A stretch of DNA of 61,055 bases from Amycolatopsis thermalba (GCF_003385215.1 NZ_PQHW01000033.1:1-61055), one strand, 5' to 3'; positions 15,983-24,103 are shown, numbered from the stretch's first letter. Translations and numbers: made by a program. The notes: generated by a model from the letters alone, not told the origin.

Positions 15983-17374
15983 TCAGGCCATCGAGAACAT
16001 CGAACCCGGGTTGAACAGGTTCTCCGGGTCCAGCGCCTGCTTGATCTGCCGGTGCACGCGCATGCCCACCGGCCCGATCTCGCGCTCCAGCCACTCCTTC
16101 TTGATCTTGCCGACGCCGTGCTCGCCGGTCACCGTGCCGCCCAGCGTCAACCCCACGTCGAGGATCTCGTCGAACGCGCGCCGCGCCCGGGCGAACTCGT
16201 CCGCGCTGTCCGGCTGGTAGACGATCGTCGGGTGCATGTTGCCGTCGCCGGCGTGCCCGACCACCGCGATGCGGAGCCCGACCTCCTCGCTGATCCGCTG
16301 GCACCCGGCGATCAGCTCGGCGATCCGCGTCCGCGGCACGGACACGTCGTCGGTCAGCCACACGCCGTACTGCTCCAGCGCGGTCAGCACGACCCGGCGC
16401 GCCTGCATCAGCATCCGGCCCTCTTCGAGGTCGTCCGTCGCGTAGGTCATCGTCGCGCCGCAGTCGTTGCAGATCTGCTCCAGCGCGGCCAGCTCGCGCC
16501 GCGCCACCTCGCCGCCGGAGTCGGACTGGCACAGCAGCAGCGCCTGGCAGTCGGAACCGGCGCCGAGGTCGGTCTTCAGGTACGTCTCGGCCGCCTTGAT
16601 CGAGCTGGCGTCCATGATCTCCATCAGCGACGGCACCAGGCCCTCGCGCACGGTCCGCGCCACCGCGGTCCCGGCGGCCTCGGTGCTGTCGAACCCGGCG
16701 ACCAGCGTGCCCGGCGCCTGCGGCAGCGGCTTCAGCGCCACGGTGGCCTGCGTGATCACCCCGAGCGTGCCCTCGCTCCCGACGAACAGCCGCGCCAGGT
16801 CGTAACCGGCCACGCCCTTCACGGTCCGGCGTCCGGTCTTCAGCAGCGACCCGTCGGCCAGCACGACCTCCAGGCCGAGCACCGAGTCGGTGGTCACGCC
16901 GTACTTCACGCAGCACAGCCCGCCCGCGTTGGTGGACAGGTTGCCGCCGATCGTGCACCAGTCGTAGCTGGACGGGTCCGGCGGGTAGAACAGCCCGTGC
17001 TTCTCGACCGCGTTGCGGAAGTCCAGGTTGACCACGCCGGGCTGCACGACGGCGAGCCGGTTGCCCGCGTCGATCTCGACGATCTGGTCCAGCTTGGTCA
17101 TCACGAGCACGACACAGCCGTCGATGGCGTTCGCGGCGCCGGACAGCCCGCTGCCCGCGCCGCGCGGCACGATCGGCACCTTCGCCTCGGCGCACGCGCG
17201 GACCACCGCCTGCACCCCTTCGACGTCCGAGGGCAGCACCACCGCCAACGGCCGGCCGGAGGGGGCCAGCGGCATCATGTCGCGGGAGTAGCTCCCGGTG
17301 ACGTCCGCGTCGGTCAGAACAGCGTCCTTGCCCAGCTCGGCGCGCAGTTTCGTCAGCAAAGCGTCGGTGCTCAT
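15983..17374 (-). CDS. FAD-linked oxidase, glycolate oxidase GlcD / D-lactate dehydrogenase type
   Basis: A 463-residue flavoprotein of the vanillyl-alcohol-oxidase superfamily. The PCMH FAD-binding domain covers about residues 1-220 (VPRGAGSGLSGAAN, GGNLSTNAGG, KGVAGYDLARLFVGSEGTLG). The C-terminal GlcD-type cap has VVGHAGDGNMHPTI and GTVTGEHGVGKIK, whose histidines bind the 2-hydroxy acid. It oxidises glycolate, D-lactate or a related acid; which cannot be read from sequence. The start is ATG 17374. No GlcE/GlcF partners are adjacent, so it is a stand-alone form. A perfect palindrome at 17407-17424 precedes it. Confidence 0.9.
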   Translation of the reverse strand: MSTDALLTKLRAELGKDAVLTDADVTGSYSRDMMPLAPSGRPLAVVLPSDVEGVQAVVRACAEAKVPIVPRGAGSGLSGAANAIDGCVVLVMTKLDQIVEIDAGNRLAVVQPGVVNLDFRNAVEKHGLFYPPDPSSYDWCTIGGNLSTNAGGLCCVKYGVTTDSVLGLEVVLADGSLLKTGRRTVKGVAGYDLARLFVGSEGTLGVITQATVALKPLPQAPGTLVAGFDSTEAAGTAVARTVREGLVPSLMEIMDASSIKAAETYLKTDLGAGSDCQALLLCQSDSGGEVARRELAALEQICNDCGATMTYATDDLEEGRMLMQARRVVLTALEQYGVWLTDDVSVPRTRIAELIAGCQRISEEVGLRIAVVGHAGDGNMHPTIVYQPDSADEFARARRAFDEILDVGLTLGGTVTGEHGVGKIKKEWLEREIGPVGMRVHRQIKQALDPENLFNPGSMFSMA

Positions 17375-17406
17375 GCATCTATGGTAGTGCCGATCACGTC
17401 CGCTCT

Positions 17407-17424
17407 GCGGAAAAAATTTTCCGC
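17407..17424. promoter_or_regulatory. Palindrome upstream of the FAD-linked oxidase
   Basis: GCGGAAAAAATTTTCCGC: eight-base perfect arms with an AA centre. It sits 33 bp upstream of the FAD-oxidase start and 165 bp upstream of the divergent marR. It probably binds a dimeric regulator of the oxidase; a second role in marR control is less likely given the separate sites nearer that gene. Confidence 0.6.
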
Positions 17425-17456
17425 AACGATCACCCCGGGCAAACCAGTTGTCTGTG

Positions 17457-17546
17457 GCAACTAAAGTGTTGTCGACCACAGACGGGTTATTTGAGTGGCG
17501 CAACCAACTATCCCGGGTGCATCCTTGACACGAGCAACTAGTTGCT
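17457..17546 (+). promoter_or_regulatory. MarR operator region with TTGACA -35
   Basis: AGCAACTAGTTGCT at 17533-17546 is a perfect 14-bp palindrome directly after a consensus -35 TTGACA (17525-17530), so a bound dimer would block polymerase. Half-sites GCAACTA (17457-17463) and CCAACTA (17504-17510) lie upstream. The same CAACTA half-site occurs twice in the promoter of the second MarR-MFS locus at 51440-51475. Binding by the adjacent MarR is inferred. Confidence 0.7.
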
Positions 17547-17588
17547 TCGGTCAAATAAGACATCCCGTACGAAGAGAGTGATCCGGCC

Positions 17589-18113
17589 ATGCCATCTCCC
17601 GTCGAGGAAGCGGCCTTCACGGACACCGAGCTCGACATCGCCGACGAGCTCGGCGTGCAGCTCGTCCGGTTCATGCGGCTGCTCACCAAGGCCAAGTCGC
17701 AGGTCGCGAAGCTCGGACCGGACGGGATCGAACGCGCCGCCTACGCGATCCTGTTCCAGCTCGTCCACGACGGGCCGCAGCGCACCAGCAAGCTCGCCGA
17801 GGCGCTGCACGCCGAGATCTCCACGATCAGCAGGCAGAGCAGCTCACTGGTGCAGCACGGCCTGGTCGAACGCCTCGCCGACCCCGAGGACGGACGGGCC
17901 TGCCTGCTCGCGCCGACCAGCGAGGGGCTGCGCGTGTTCGAGGAGAACCGCAGGCAACGCAACCGGTGGCTGGCCGAGGTGCTCGCCGAGTGGCCGGAGG
18001 AGGAGCGCCGCCTCCTGAACCGGCTCCTCGACCGGCTCAACACGGGGATCGAAGCTCACGCTCCACAACTCGCCGACCAGATCTCGGCGCGCAGCAAGGG
18101 GGAAAGCGCATGA
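17589..18113 (+). CDS. MarR family transcriptional regulator of the exporter operon
   Basis: A 174-residue winged-helix protein. RTSKLAEALHAEISTISRQS is the recognition helix-turn-helix, and LVERLADPEDGRACLLAPT is the wing with the MarR DxRxx pattern. Flanking helices form the dimer interface. The start codon of the exporter overlaps its stop (ATGA at 18110-18113), so the two are translationally coupled. It likely represses its own operon through the palindrome at 17533-17546 and is released by an exported compound, as is common in the family. Confidence 0.93.
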   Translation: MPSPVEEAAFTDTELDIADELGVQLVRFMRLLTKAKSQVAKLGPDGIERAAYAILFQLVHDGPQRTSKLAEALHAEISTISRQSSSLVQHGLVERLADPEDGRACLLAPTSEGLRVFEENRRQRNRWLAEVLAEWPEEERRLLNRLLDRLNTGIEAHAPQLADQISARSKGESA

Positions 18114-20740
18114 CACGCTCCACACGAGAACAACCGGTGCCCGCCGCGGGCGCCGTCGCGGACGAGGGTCCGCGCCTGACGCACAAACAGATCCTGACCA
18201 TCCTCAGTGGACTCCTGCTGGGGATGTTCCTGGCGGCGCTGGACCAGAACATCGTCAGCGTCGCGATCGTCAAGATCGCCAACGACCTGCACGGCTTCGA
18301 CGAGCAGGCGTGGGCGACCACGGCGTACCTGATCACCGCGACCATCGCGACACCGCTGTACGGCAAGCTGTCCGACATCTACGGGCGCAAGCCGTTCTAC
18401 CTGACCGCGATCGCGTTGTTCGTGATCGGCTCGGCCGCCTGCACGTTCGCCACCTCGATGTACGAGCTGGCCGCGTTCCGCGCCTTCCAGGGCCTGGGCG
18501 CCGGTGGCCTGATGTCGCTGGCCATGACGATCATCGGGGACGTGGTGCCCGCCCGGGAACGGGTCAAGTACCAGGGCTACTTCATGATGGTCTTCGGCAG
18601 CGCGACCGTGCTCGGCCCGGTGCTGGGCGGCCTGTTCTCCGGTTTCGAGAGCCTGGCCACGATCGAGGGGTGGCGCTGGATCTTCCTGATCAACGTCCCG
18701 ATCGGTGTCGTCGCGCTGGTGGTCGTCGCCAAGGTGCTGAACGTGCCGCACCAGCGGCAGGACCACCGCATCGACTGGTTCGGCGCGATCTCGCTGGCCA
18801 TCGCCGTGGTGCCGCTGCTGCTGGTCGCCGAGCAGGGCCGCACCTGGGGCTGGGGCTCGACCACGTCGGTGATCTGCTACGCCGTCGCGGCGTTCGGCAT
18901 CGTGCTGTTCCTCTTCGTCGAGTACGTGATGAAGGACGAGGCGCTGATCCCGCTGCGGCTGTTCCGCAACTCGACGTTCAGCGTCGCGATCGGCGGCGGC
19001 ACGCTCGTCGGTCTCGGCATGTTCGGCGCGCTGAGCATGATCCCGCTGTACTTCCAGGTCGTGCGGGGCTACACGCCGACCGAGGCGGGTCTGCTGATGC
19101 TGCCGCTGGTGCTGGGCATCATGACCGGCTCGCAGATCTCCGGCCGGATCACCGCCAAGACCGGGCGCTACAAGATCCTGCCGGTGGTCGGCACGGTGCT
19201 GATCGCCGCCGGTGCGGTGCTGTACGCGCAGGTGCACTACGACAGCCCGCTGTGGCAGCCGCTGGTCGTCGCCCTGCTCATCGGCCTCGGCCTGGGCGGC
19301 TGCATGCAGACGCTGATCATCGCCGCGCAGAACGCCGGCCCGCGCCGCGACATGGGCGTGTCGACCGCGTCGGCGACGTTCTTCCGGCAGATGGGCGGCA
19401 CCCTGGGTGTCGCGGTCTTCCTGACCATCCTGTTCAACCTGCTGCCGGGCAAGATCGCCGACGCCTTCGGCGGCAACCTGCCCGCGGGCTTCGACCAGAA
19501 CCAGCTGAGCGCGCTGCAGGCGGACACCAGCGGCCTGCACAACCTGCCGGACGCGGTGAAGGTCCCGATCCTGACCGGGTTCACCAACTCGATGCACGGC
19601 GTCTTCTACGTCGCCGCCGGGGTCGCCCTGCTCGCCGCGATCGTGCTGGCGTTCATGCGGGAGATCCCGCTGGCCGGCGGCCCGGCGGTGCCCGCGCCGC
19701 CGGTCGAGGGCGGCGAGGCGCTGCTGCCGGACGAGACGGCGAAGGCGGAAGCGGAGACGGACACCTGGGCGGACGCGGACGCCGCGTTCGAGCAGGACCG
19801 CGAACCCGTACTGGTTGGTGGGAGGCATGCGTTGAGCGACAACGGACACGGCGAGTACCAGCTCGCCGCCCAGACCGCCCCGATCACGAACGCGGTCGCC
19901 AGCGCCGGGACTGACCACGCGCTGGGCACCGGCGGGCAGCCGATCACCGGCACCGTCCGGCGCCAGGACGGCACGTCGGTCGGCGGCGCCGCGCTGACCC
20001 TGATCGACCAGCGGGGCCGTCAGGTCGCGCGGGCGACCGGCGGCGGCGACGGCGGCTACCGCATCGGCGCGCCGGGCAACGGCACGTACGTGCTGATCGT
20101 GTCGGCGGCCGGGCACCAGCCGCAGGCGGCCAGCGTGGTCGTCACGGACGGTCCCGCGCGGCTGGACCTCACGCTCGTCGGATCGGGCGAGCTGAGCGGT
20201 GTGGTCCGGGTGGCGGGCAACGGGTCCCCGCTGGCCGGCGCCACCGTGACGCTGACCGACTCGCGGGGCGAGGTCACCGGGGCCGCGATCAGCGACGCCG
20301 AGGGCGGCTACGTGTTCCACGGCGTCAGCTCCGGCACCTACACGCTGGTCGCGAGCGCCGAGAAGATGCGCCCGGTCGCGTCGCTGATCACCGTGCCGGA
20401 CAGCGGTGTGCTGCGGCAGGACATCGAGGTCGCGCCGGCCGTGCTGCTGGCAGGCACCGCCCGCACCGACGGCGGCCGCCCGGTGCCGGACGCGCGGATC
20501 ACCGTCCTCGACGCCGAGGGCAACGTCGCCGCGGTCGCGCGGACCGACGAGAACGGCGAGTACGTCGTCAGCGACCTGCCCGAGGGCGACTACACCGTGG
20601 TCGCCAGCGGGTACCCGCCGGCGACGAGCCAGGTGAACCTGCCGGGTGGCGGCGACGTGCAGCACGACGTCCGCCTGGGCTACGAGCAGGTGCTCGACCA
20701 GCTCGGCGACCCGGCGAGCAACGGGGTGGAGCAGTCATGA
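18110..20740 (+). CDS. DHA2-type MFS exporter fused to three CarboxypepD_reg domains
   Basis: An 876-residue fusion. Residues 1 to about 525 are a 14-helix drug:H+ antiporter (LDQNIVSVAIVKIANDL, ATPLYGKLSDIYGRK, GLGAGGLMSLAMTIIGD motif C-like, RWIFLINVPIG). An acidic linker covers about 525-605 (DETAKAEAETDTW). Three beta-sandwich repeats of the carboxypeptidase-regulatory-like type follow, at about 608-690, 693-775 and 778-860, each with a GxPLxGAxVTLxD...G.Y.F...xGxYTLxxSA pattern. With 14 helices the tail should be cytoplasmic, unusual for this domain. ATGA overlaps couple it to the MarR gene before and the YceI gene after. The substrate is unknown. Confidence 0.92.
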   Translation: MTRSTREQPVPAAGAVADEGPRLTHKQILTILSGLLLGMFLAALDQNIVSVAIVKIANDLHGFDEQAWATTAYLITATIATPLYGKLSDIYGRKPFYLTAIALFVIGSAACTFATSMYELAAFRAFQGLGAGGLMSLAMTIIGDVVPARERVKYQGYFMMVFGSATVLGPVLGGLFSGFESLATIEGWRWIFLINVPIGVVALVVVAKVLNVPHQRQDHRIDWFGAISLAIAVVPLLLVAEQGRTWGWGSTTSVICYAVAAFGIVLFLFVEYVMKDEALIPLRLFRNSTFSVAIGGGTLVGLGMFGALSMIPLYFQVVRGYTPTEAGLLMLPLVLGIMTGSQISGRITAKTGRYKILPVVGTVLIAAGAVLYAQVHYDSPLWQPLVVALLIGLGLGGCMQTLIIAAQNAGPRRDMGVSTASATFFRQMGGTLGVAVFLTILFNLLPGKIADAFGGNLPAGFDQNQLSALQADTSGLHNLPDAVKVPILTGFTNSMHGVFYVAAGVALLAAIVLAFMREIPLAGGPAVPAPPVEGGEALLPDETAKAEAETDTWADADAAFEQDREPVLVGGRHALSDNGHGEYQLAAQTAPITNAVASAGTDHALGTGGQPITGTVRRQDGTSVGGAALTLIDQRGRQVARATGGGDGGYRIGAPGNGTYVLIVSAAGHQPQAASVVVTDGPARLDLTLVGSGELSGVVRVAGNGSPLAGATVTLTDSRGEVTGAAISDAEGGYVFHGVSSGTYTLVASAEKMRPVASLITVPDSGVLRQDIEVAPAVLLAGTARTDGGRPVPDARITVLDAEGNVAAVARTDENGEYVVSDLPEGDYTVVASGYPPATSQVNLPGGGDVQHDVRLGYEQVLDQLGDPASNGVEQS

Positions 20741-21558
20741 GCGGGTTGCGCGCACAGATCCGCACGGCCGAGGGCTGGGCGGTGGAGAACGCGGTGCTGA
20801 CCGTGACGGACATGAGCGGCCAGCAGGTCGCCCGCGCGGTCGCCGACGCCACGGGAGCGGTGGTCACCCCACCGCTGCCCGCGGGCATCTACACGGCGGT
20901 CCTCACCGCCGCCGGGCACGCCCCGCTGGCGCGGACCGCGCAGATCGGCTCGGACGGGTCGGGCTCGCTCGGCGACCTCGTGGTGACCCCGATGGCCGGT
21001 GCCGTCGAGCTGCCGCCGGCCGGGCCGTGGACGATCGACCCGGTGCACTCCAGCGCCGTGGCGACGGCGCGGCACCTGGGCATCGCCAGCATCAAGGCGC
21101 GGTTCTCCGACATCAGCGGCCGCATCGACGTCGGCCGCCCGGTCGAGCGGTCGCGGGTCGAGGCCGAGATCAAGGCCGCGAGCATCGACACCGGCATCAA
21201 GATGCGCGACGACCACCTGCGGTCGCCGGAGTTCCTGGACGTCGAGTCCTACCCGGTGATCGGGTTCGTCAGCACCGGGTTGCGGCAGCGCGGCACGGAC
21301 ACCTGGACGCTGGCCGGGGAGCTGACGTTGCACGGCGAGCGCAAGGCGGTCGAGCTGGACCTGACCTACGGCGGCTACGGGCCCGACCCGTGGGGCGGCG
21401 TGCGGGTCGCGTTCCACGCCGAAACCCAGCTGCACCGCAACGATTTCGCGATCAATTACAACGCGATGGTGCGCGCCGGGGTCGCCGCGATCGGGTCGAA
21501 CATCAAGATCGAACTCGACATCGAGGCTGTTCAGGGCGAGTCGCTGCCGCAGATGTGA
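20737..21558 (+). CDS. CarboxypepD_reg-YceI fusion protein
   Basis: A 273-residue two-domain protein. Residues 1-90 form one carboxypeptidase-regulatory-like beta-sandwich of the kind repeated on the neighbouring exporter (AVLTVTDMSGQQVARAV, LPAGIYTAVLTAAGH). Residues 92-273 are a YceI lipocalin-like domain (GPWTIDPVHSSAVATARHLG, KMRDDHLRSPEFLDVESYP, GELTLHGERKAVELDL), a fold that binds polyisoprenoids or amphiphiles. Ordinary YceI proteins are often exported; here there is no signal peptide. It starts in the ATGA overlap with the exporter stop and a terminator follows, closing a three-gene operon. A carrier that hands a lipid-like substrate to the exporter is my inference. Confidence 0.9.
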   Translation: MSGLRAQIRTAEGWAVENAVLTVTDMSGQQVARAVADATGAVVTPPLPAGIYTAVLTAAGHAPLARTAQIGSDGSGSLGDLVVTPMAGAVELPPAGPWTIDPVHSSAVATARHLGIASIKARFSDISGRIDVGRPVERSRVEAEIKAASIDTGIKMRDDHLRSPEFLDVESYPVIGFVSTGLRQRGTDTWTLAGELTLHGERKAVELDLTYGGYGPDPWGGVRVAFHAETQLHRNDFAINYNAMVRAGVAAIGSNIKIELDIEAVQGESLPQM

Positions 21559-21564
21559 GGGGGA

Positions 21565-21603
21565 AACGCGGTCGCGCATTCGGAGTCGATGTGCGACCGC
21601 GTT
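21565..21603 (+). terminator. Hairpin terminator of the MarR-MFS-YceI operon
   Basis: AACGCGGTCGC and GCGACCGCGTT are exact 11-base arms; further partly paired bases extend the stem into the loop. It begins six bases after the YceI stop. Confidence 0.8.
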
Positions 21604-21671
21604 CCGTAACGATCACCTATTTTCCGCCGATCGGATGACTGGTGGTTGCGTACGGCACGTACGCTTTCCGG

Positions 21672-22352
21672 GTGACTTTCGACTTCGCCGCGTCCGAAGC
21701 CGTCGGCGTCGGCTGGTTGAACACAGCCGGCCCGCTGCTGGTCTGGGTCATCGTGCTCAGCTTCGTGTTCATCGAGTGCGCCCTCATCGTCGGGTTGTTC
21801 CTGCCCGGTGACTCGCTGCTGTTCGCGGCCGGGGTCGTGCTCGCCTCGCACGGGGCGCACGCGAGCGCCTGGCTGTTGTCGGCGGCCGCGCTGGTCGTCG
21901 CGGTGGTCGGCAACCAGGTCGGCTACTACATCGGCCAGCAGACCGGGGTCAGGTTCATCGCCCGGCGCGGGGGCAAGGTCCTGAACCGGGCGAACCTGGA
22001 ACGGGCGCGCGAGTTCCTCGACCGCAAGGGCTTCTTCGCGATCGTCGCCGCCCGGTGGATCCCGTGGGTGCGCACGCTGGCGCCGCTGATCGCGGGTGCC
22101 GCGCGGATGGACCCGCGGCGGTTCATGTTCGCCACGGCCATCGGCGGCGTGTTCTGGGTGCCGACGCTGGTGCTGATCGGCTACTACGGAGCAGGCCTGC
22201 TGGACGCGATCCCGTGGGTCAAGACCGTGCTGGTCTGGCTGTCGATCGCGTTCTTCGTCGTCGGCACCGGGTACGGCTTCTACCGGTACCGGCAGGAGAT
22301 GCGCCGCCCGGTCGACGAGGAGCCGGACAACGAGTACCCGGCGGCGGCCTAG
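21672..22352 (+). CDS. DedA family membrane protein, second copy
   Basis: A 226-residue DedA/VTT protein: FIECALIVGLFLPGDSLLFAAG with the acidic residue and PGDSLL motif, AARWIPWVRTLAPLIAGAARMD with the conserved arginines, and a charged tail. A role in moving a lipid carrier across the membrane is typical of the family. I prefer GTG 21672 because TACGCT, a -10-like hexamer, lies 6 bases upstream, suggesting a leaderless message. GTG 21642 would add ten residues. An inverted repeat (GCGTAC/GTACGC, 21648-21664) overlaps this promoter. It overlaps the convergent YdeI gene by four bases. Confidence 0.88.
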   Translation: MTFDFAASEAVGVGWLNTAGPLLVWVIVLSFVFIECALIVGLFLPGDSLLFAAGVVLASHGAHASAWLLSAAALVVAVVGNQVGYYIGQQTGVRFIARRGGKVLNRANLERAREFLDRKGFFAIVAARWIPWVRTLAPLIAGAARMDPRRFMFATAIGGVFWVPTLVLIGYYGAGLLDAIPWVKTVLVWLSIAFFVVGTGYGFYRYRQEMRRPVDEEPDNEYPAAA

Positions 22353-22696
22353 TCCCAGGCGCCGCAGGCCCTGGCCAGGTCGATCTGCTCCTGGCCGCGC
22401 TCGGTCATCCGGCCCTGTTCGATCATCCGCGTCGCGCGTTCCCGGTTCACCCGGCTCCAGTTGCTGCGCGGCCGCCGCGGGGTGAACCGCAGCCGGAAGC
22501 TCGTCGCGTCGTGTTTGCGGGCGTGGCTGTCGATCCAGCCGAAGCACAGCGCCTGCTCGATCGCCTCGCCGTAGCCGACGCTGCGCACCGGGCTGTCCTT
22601 GTGCTGGATGACCAGCCAGATCTCCTGCTCGGTGCCGCTGTGCGCGGCCAGCCACTCCCGCCAGTCCGCCGCGGTGCGCGCGCTGACCGTGTTCAT
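22349..22696 (-). CDS. YdeI/OmpD-associated family protein, short form
   Basis: A 115-residue protein matching the YdeI-like fold: DWREWLAAHSGTEQEIWLVI, VGYGEAIEQALCFGWIDSHA, FTPRRPRSNWSRVNRERATR. Family members are usually about 190 residues, so this one lacks much of the C-terminal OmdA helix region. Function is unknown. The start (ATG 22696) overlaps the stop of the VOC gene, making a coupled pair. Confidence 0.85.
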   Translation of the reverse strand: MNTVSARTAADWREWLAAHSGTEQEIWLVIQHKDSPVRSVGYGEAIEQALCFGWIDSHARKHDATSFRLRFTPRRPRSNWSRVNRERATRMIEQGRMTERGQEQIDLARACGAWD

Positions 22697-23088
22697 CGCA
22701 GCACGTCCAGGTAGTGCTGGTTGAACATCACGCCGAGCACGTTGCCGAACGGGTCGACCACGGACGCGGTGACGAACCCGGGACCGCGCTCGGTGGGCTT
22801 GTCGTGTTCGGTCGCGCCGAGGTCGAGGAGCCGCTGGAAGACGGCTTCGACGTCGTCGACGGCCCAGTAGGCGATCGCGCCGTTCGCGGCCGGCCGCTGC
22901 GGCGCGAACCGGCTGTCCAGCAGGCCGAGTTCGTGCTGGTAGTCGCCGATCCGGAACTCGAGGTAGGCGGGCGGGCCGTCGACCGGGCGGCGGAAGTAGG
23001 GCGCGACGCCGAGCAGCTCGGTGTACCAGCGCGCGGCGGCTTCGACGTCGTCGGCGAAGTAGGTGACGGTGGTGAGTCCTCGCAACAT
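22693..23088 (-). CDS. VOC (glyoxalase/bleomycin-resistance) family protein
   Basis: A 131-residue vicinal-oxygen-chelate protein with two beta-alpha-beta-beta-beta modules: TTVTYFADDVEAAARWYTEL, then AYWAVDDVEAVFQRLLDLGA and VVDPFGNVLGVMFN. Metal ligand positions are not clearly the glyoxalase I set, so a binding or resistance role is equally possible. It is divergent to the WYL regulator across the operator at 23130-23154, its likely control site, and is coupled to the YdeI gene by a 4-nt overlap. Confidence 0.88.
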   Translation of the reverse strand: MLRGLTTVTYFADDVEAAARWYTELLGVAPYFRRPVDGPPAYLEFRIGDYQHELGLLDSRFAPQRPAANGAIAYWAVDDVEAVFQRLLDLGATEHDKPTERGPGFVTASVVDPFGNVLGVMFNQHYLDVLR

Positions 23089-23129
23089 CTCGGGTCCTTT
23101 CTCCGGTGACAGGACCCATGCTCGCGCCT

Positions 23130-23154
23130 AAAGTGCTCACCAACTGAGCACTTT
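23130..23154. promoter_or_regulatory. Perfect inverted repeat between divergent VOC and WYL-regulator genes
   Basis: AAAGTGCTCA and TGAGCACTTT are exact complements separated by five bases. The site is 41 bp from the VOC start and 13 bp from the regulator's GTG. It is the obvious binding site for the neighbouring HTH-WYL regulator, controlling both directions. Confidence 0.8.
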
Positions 23155-23167
23155 CCGGGGAGGATTC

Positions 23168-24103
23168 GTGCGAGCCGACCGGTTGATCTCCGCCGTGCTG
23201 CTGATGCAGTCCCGTGGCCGGGTGACGGCCGCGGAGCTGGCGGCCGAGCTGGAGGTGTCGGTCGCGACGGCGCGGCGGGATCTGGAGGCGTTGTCCACAG
23301 CCGGGATCCCGGTTTATCCACAACCCGGCCGCGGCGGTGGATGGTCGCTTGTCGGGGGAGCGCGGACGGACCTGAGCGGGCTGTCGGCGGCCGAGGCGCG
23401 CGCGTTGTTCCTGCTCGCGGGGCCGGTCGCGGAGTCGGAGGCGGCGAAGGCGGCGCTGCGCAAGCTGGTGCGCGCCCTCCCGGGACCGTTCCGGGCCGAG
23501 GCGGAAGCCGCTGCCGGCGCGACGATGATCGACCCGTCGCGCTGGGGCGAGCGCGACAAGGTCCGGCCGGAACTGGTGGACCGCCTGCAGGCCGCCGTGA
23601 TCGCGCGGCGGAAGGTGCGGCTGACGTACTCGAACGCGAAGCGGGAGCGGTCGGAGCGGCTGGTCGACCCGTGGGGCCTGGTCGACAAGGACGAGGTCTG
23701 GTACCTGGTGGCCGGCACCGAGCGGGGCAGGCGGACGTTCCGGGTCGACCGGATCGTGCGCGCCGAGCCGACGGACGAGCCGGCCGCGCGCCCGGACGAC
23801 TTCACGCTGGCCGCCGCGTGGGAGGAGGTGGTCGGCGAGGTGGAGCGGCGGCGATCGCGCACCTGGGCGACGGTGCTCGTGGAATCGCGGTTCGTGCCGG
23901 TGTTGCGGGACCAGTTCGGGCGGCACTGCGAGGTGGTCGCCGAGGAGGCGGGCCGGAGCCGGGTCCGCCTGGCCGCGCCGACCCCGCTCGACGTGGCCCG
24001 TCACCTGGCGGGCTGGGGCGCGCTGATCGAGGCGCTGGAGCCCGAGCCGGTCCGCGCGGAACTGGCCCGGATCGGCGCAGAGCTGGCCGCTCGCTACGGG
24101 TAG
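23168..24103 (+). CDS. HTH-WYL (YafY-type) transcriptional regulator
   Basis: A 311-residue regulator. The N-terminal DeoR-like winged helix is RGRVTAAELAAELEVSVATA followed by RRDLEAL. The WYL domain (about 140-215) includes LTYSNAKRERSERLVDPWGL and WYLVAGTERGRRTFRVDRI. The tail is the WCX domain. WYL domains bind small ligands or nucleic acids. The GTG at 23168 follows GGGGAGG by four bases. It is divergent to the VOC-YdeI pair. Confidence 0.92.
   Translation: MRADRLISAVLLMQSRGRVTAAELAAELEVSVATARRDLEALSTAGIPVYPQPGRGGGWSLVGGARTDLSGLSAAEARALFLLAGPVAESEAAKAALRKLVRALPGPFRAEAEAAAGATMIDPSRWGERDKVRPELVDRLQAAVIARRKVRLTYSNAKRERSERLVDPWGLVDKDEVWYLVAGTERGRRTFRVDRIVRAEPTDEPAARPDDFTLAAAWEEVVGEVERRRSRTWATVLVESRFVPVLRDQFGRHCEVVAEEAGRSRVRLAAPTPLDVARHLAGWGALIEALEPEPVRAELARIGAELAARYG

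Noticed and set aside
16011..17291. Several plus-strand frames antisense to the FAD-linked oxidase
   Set aside because: Mirror frames of a gene with complete FAD-binding and GlcD motifs; none has a ribosome site or recognisable domain.
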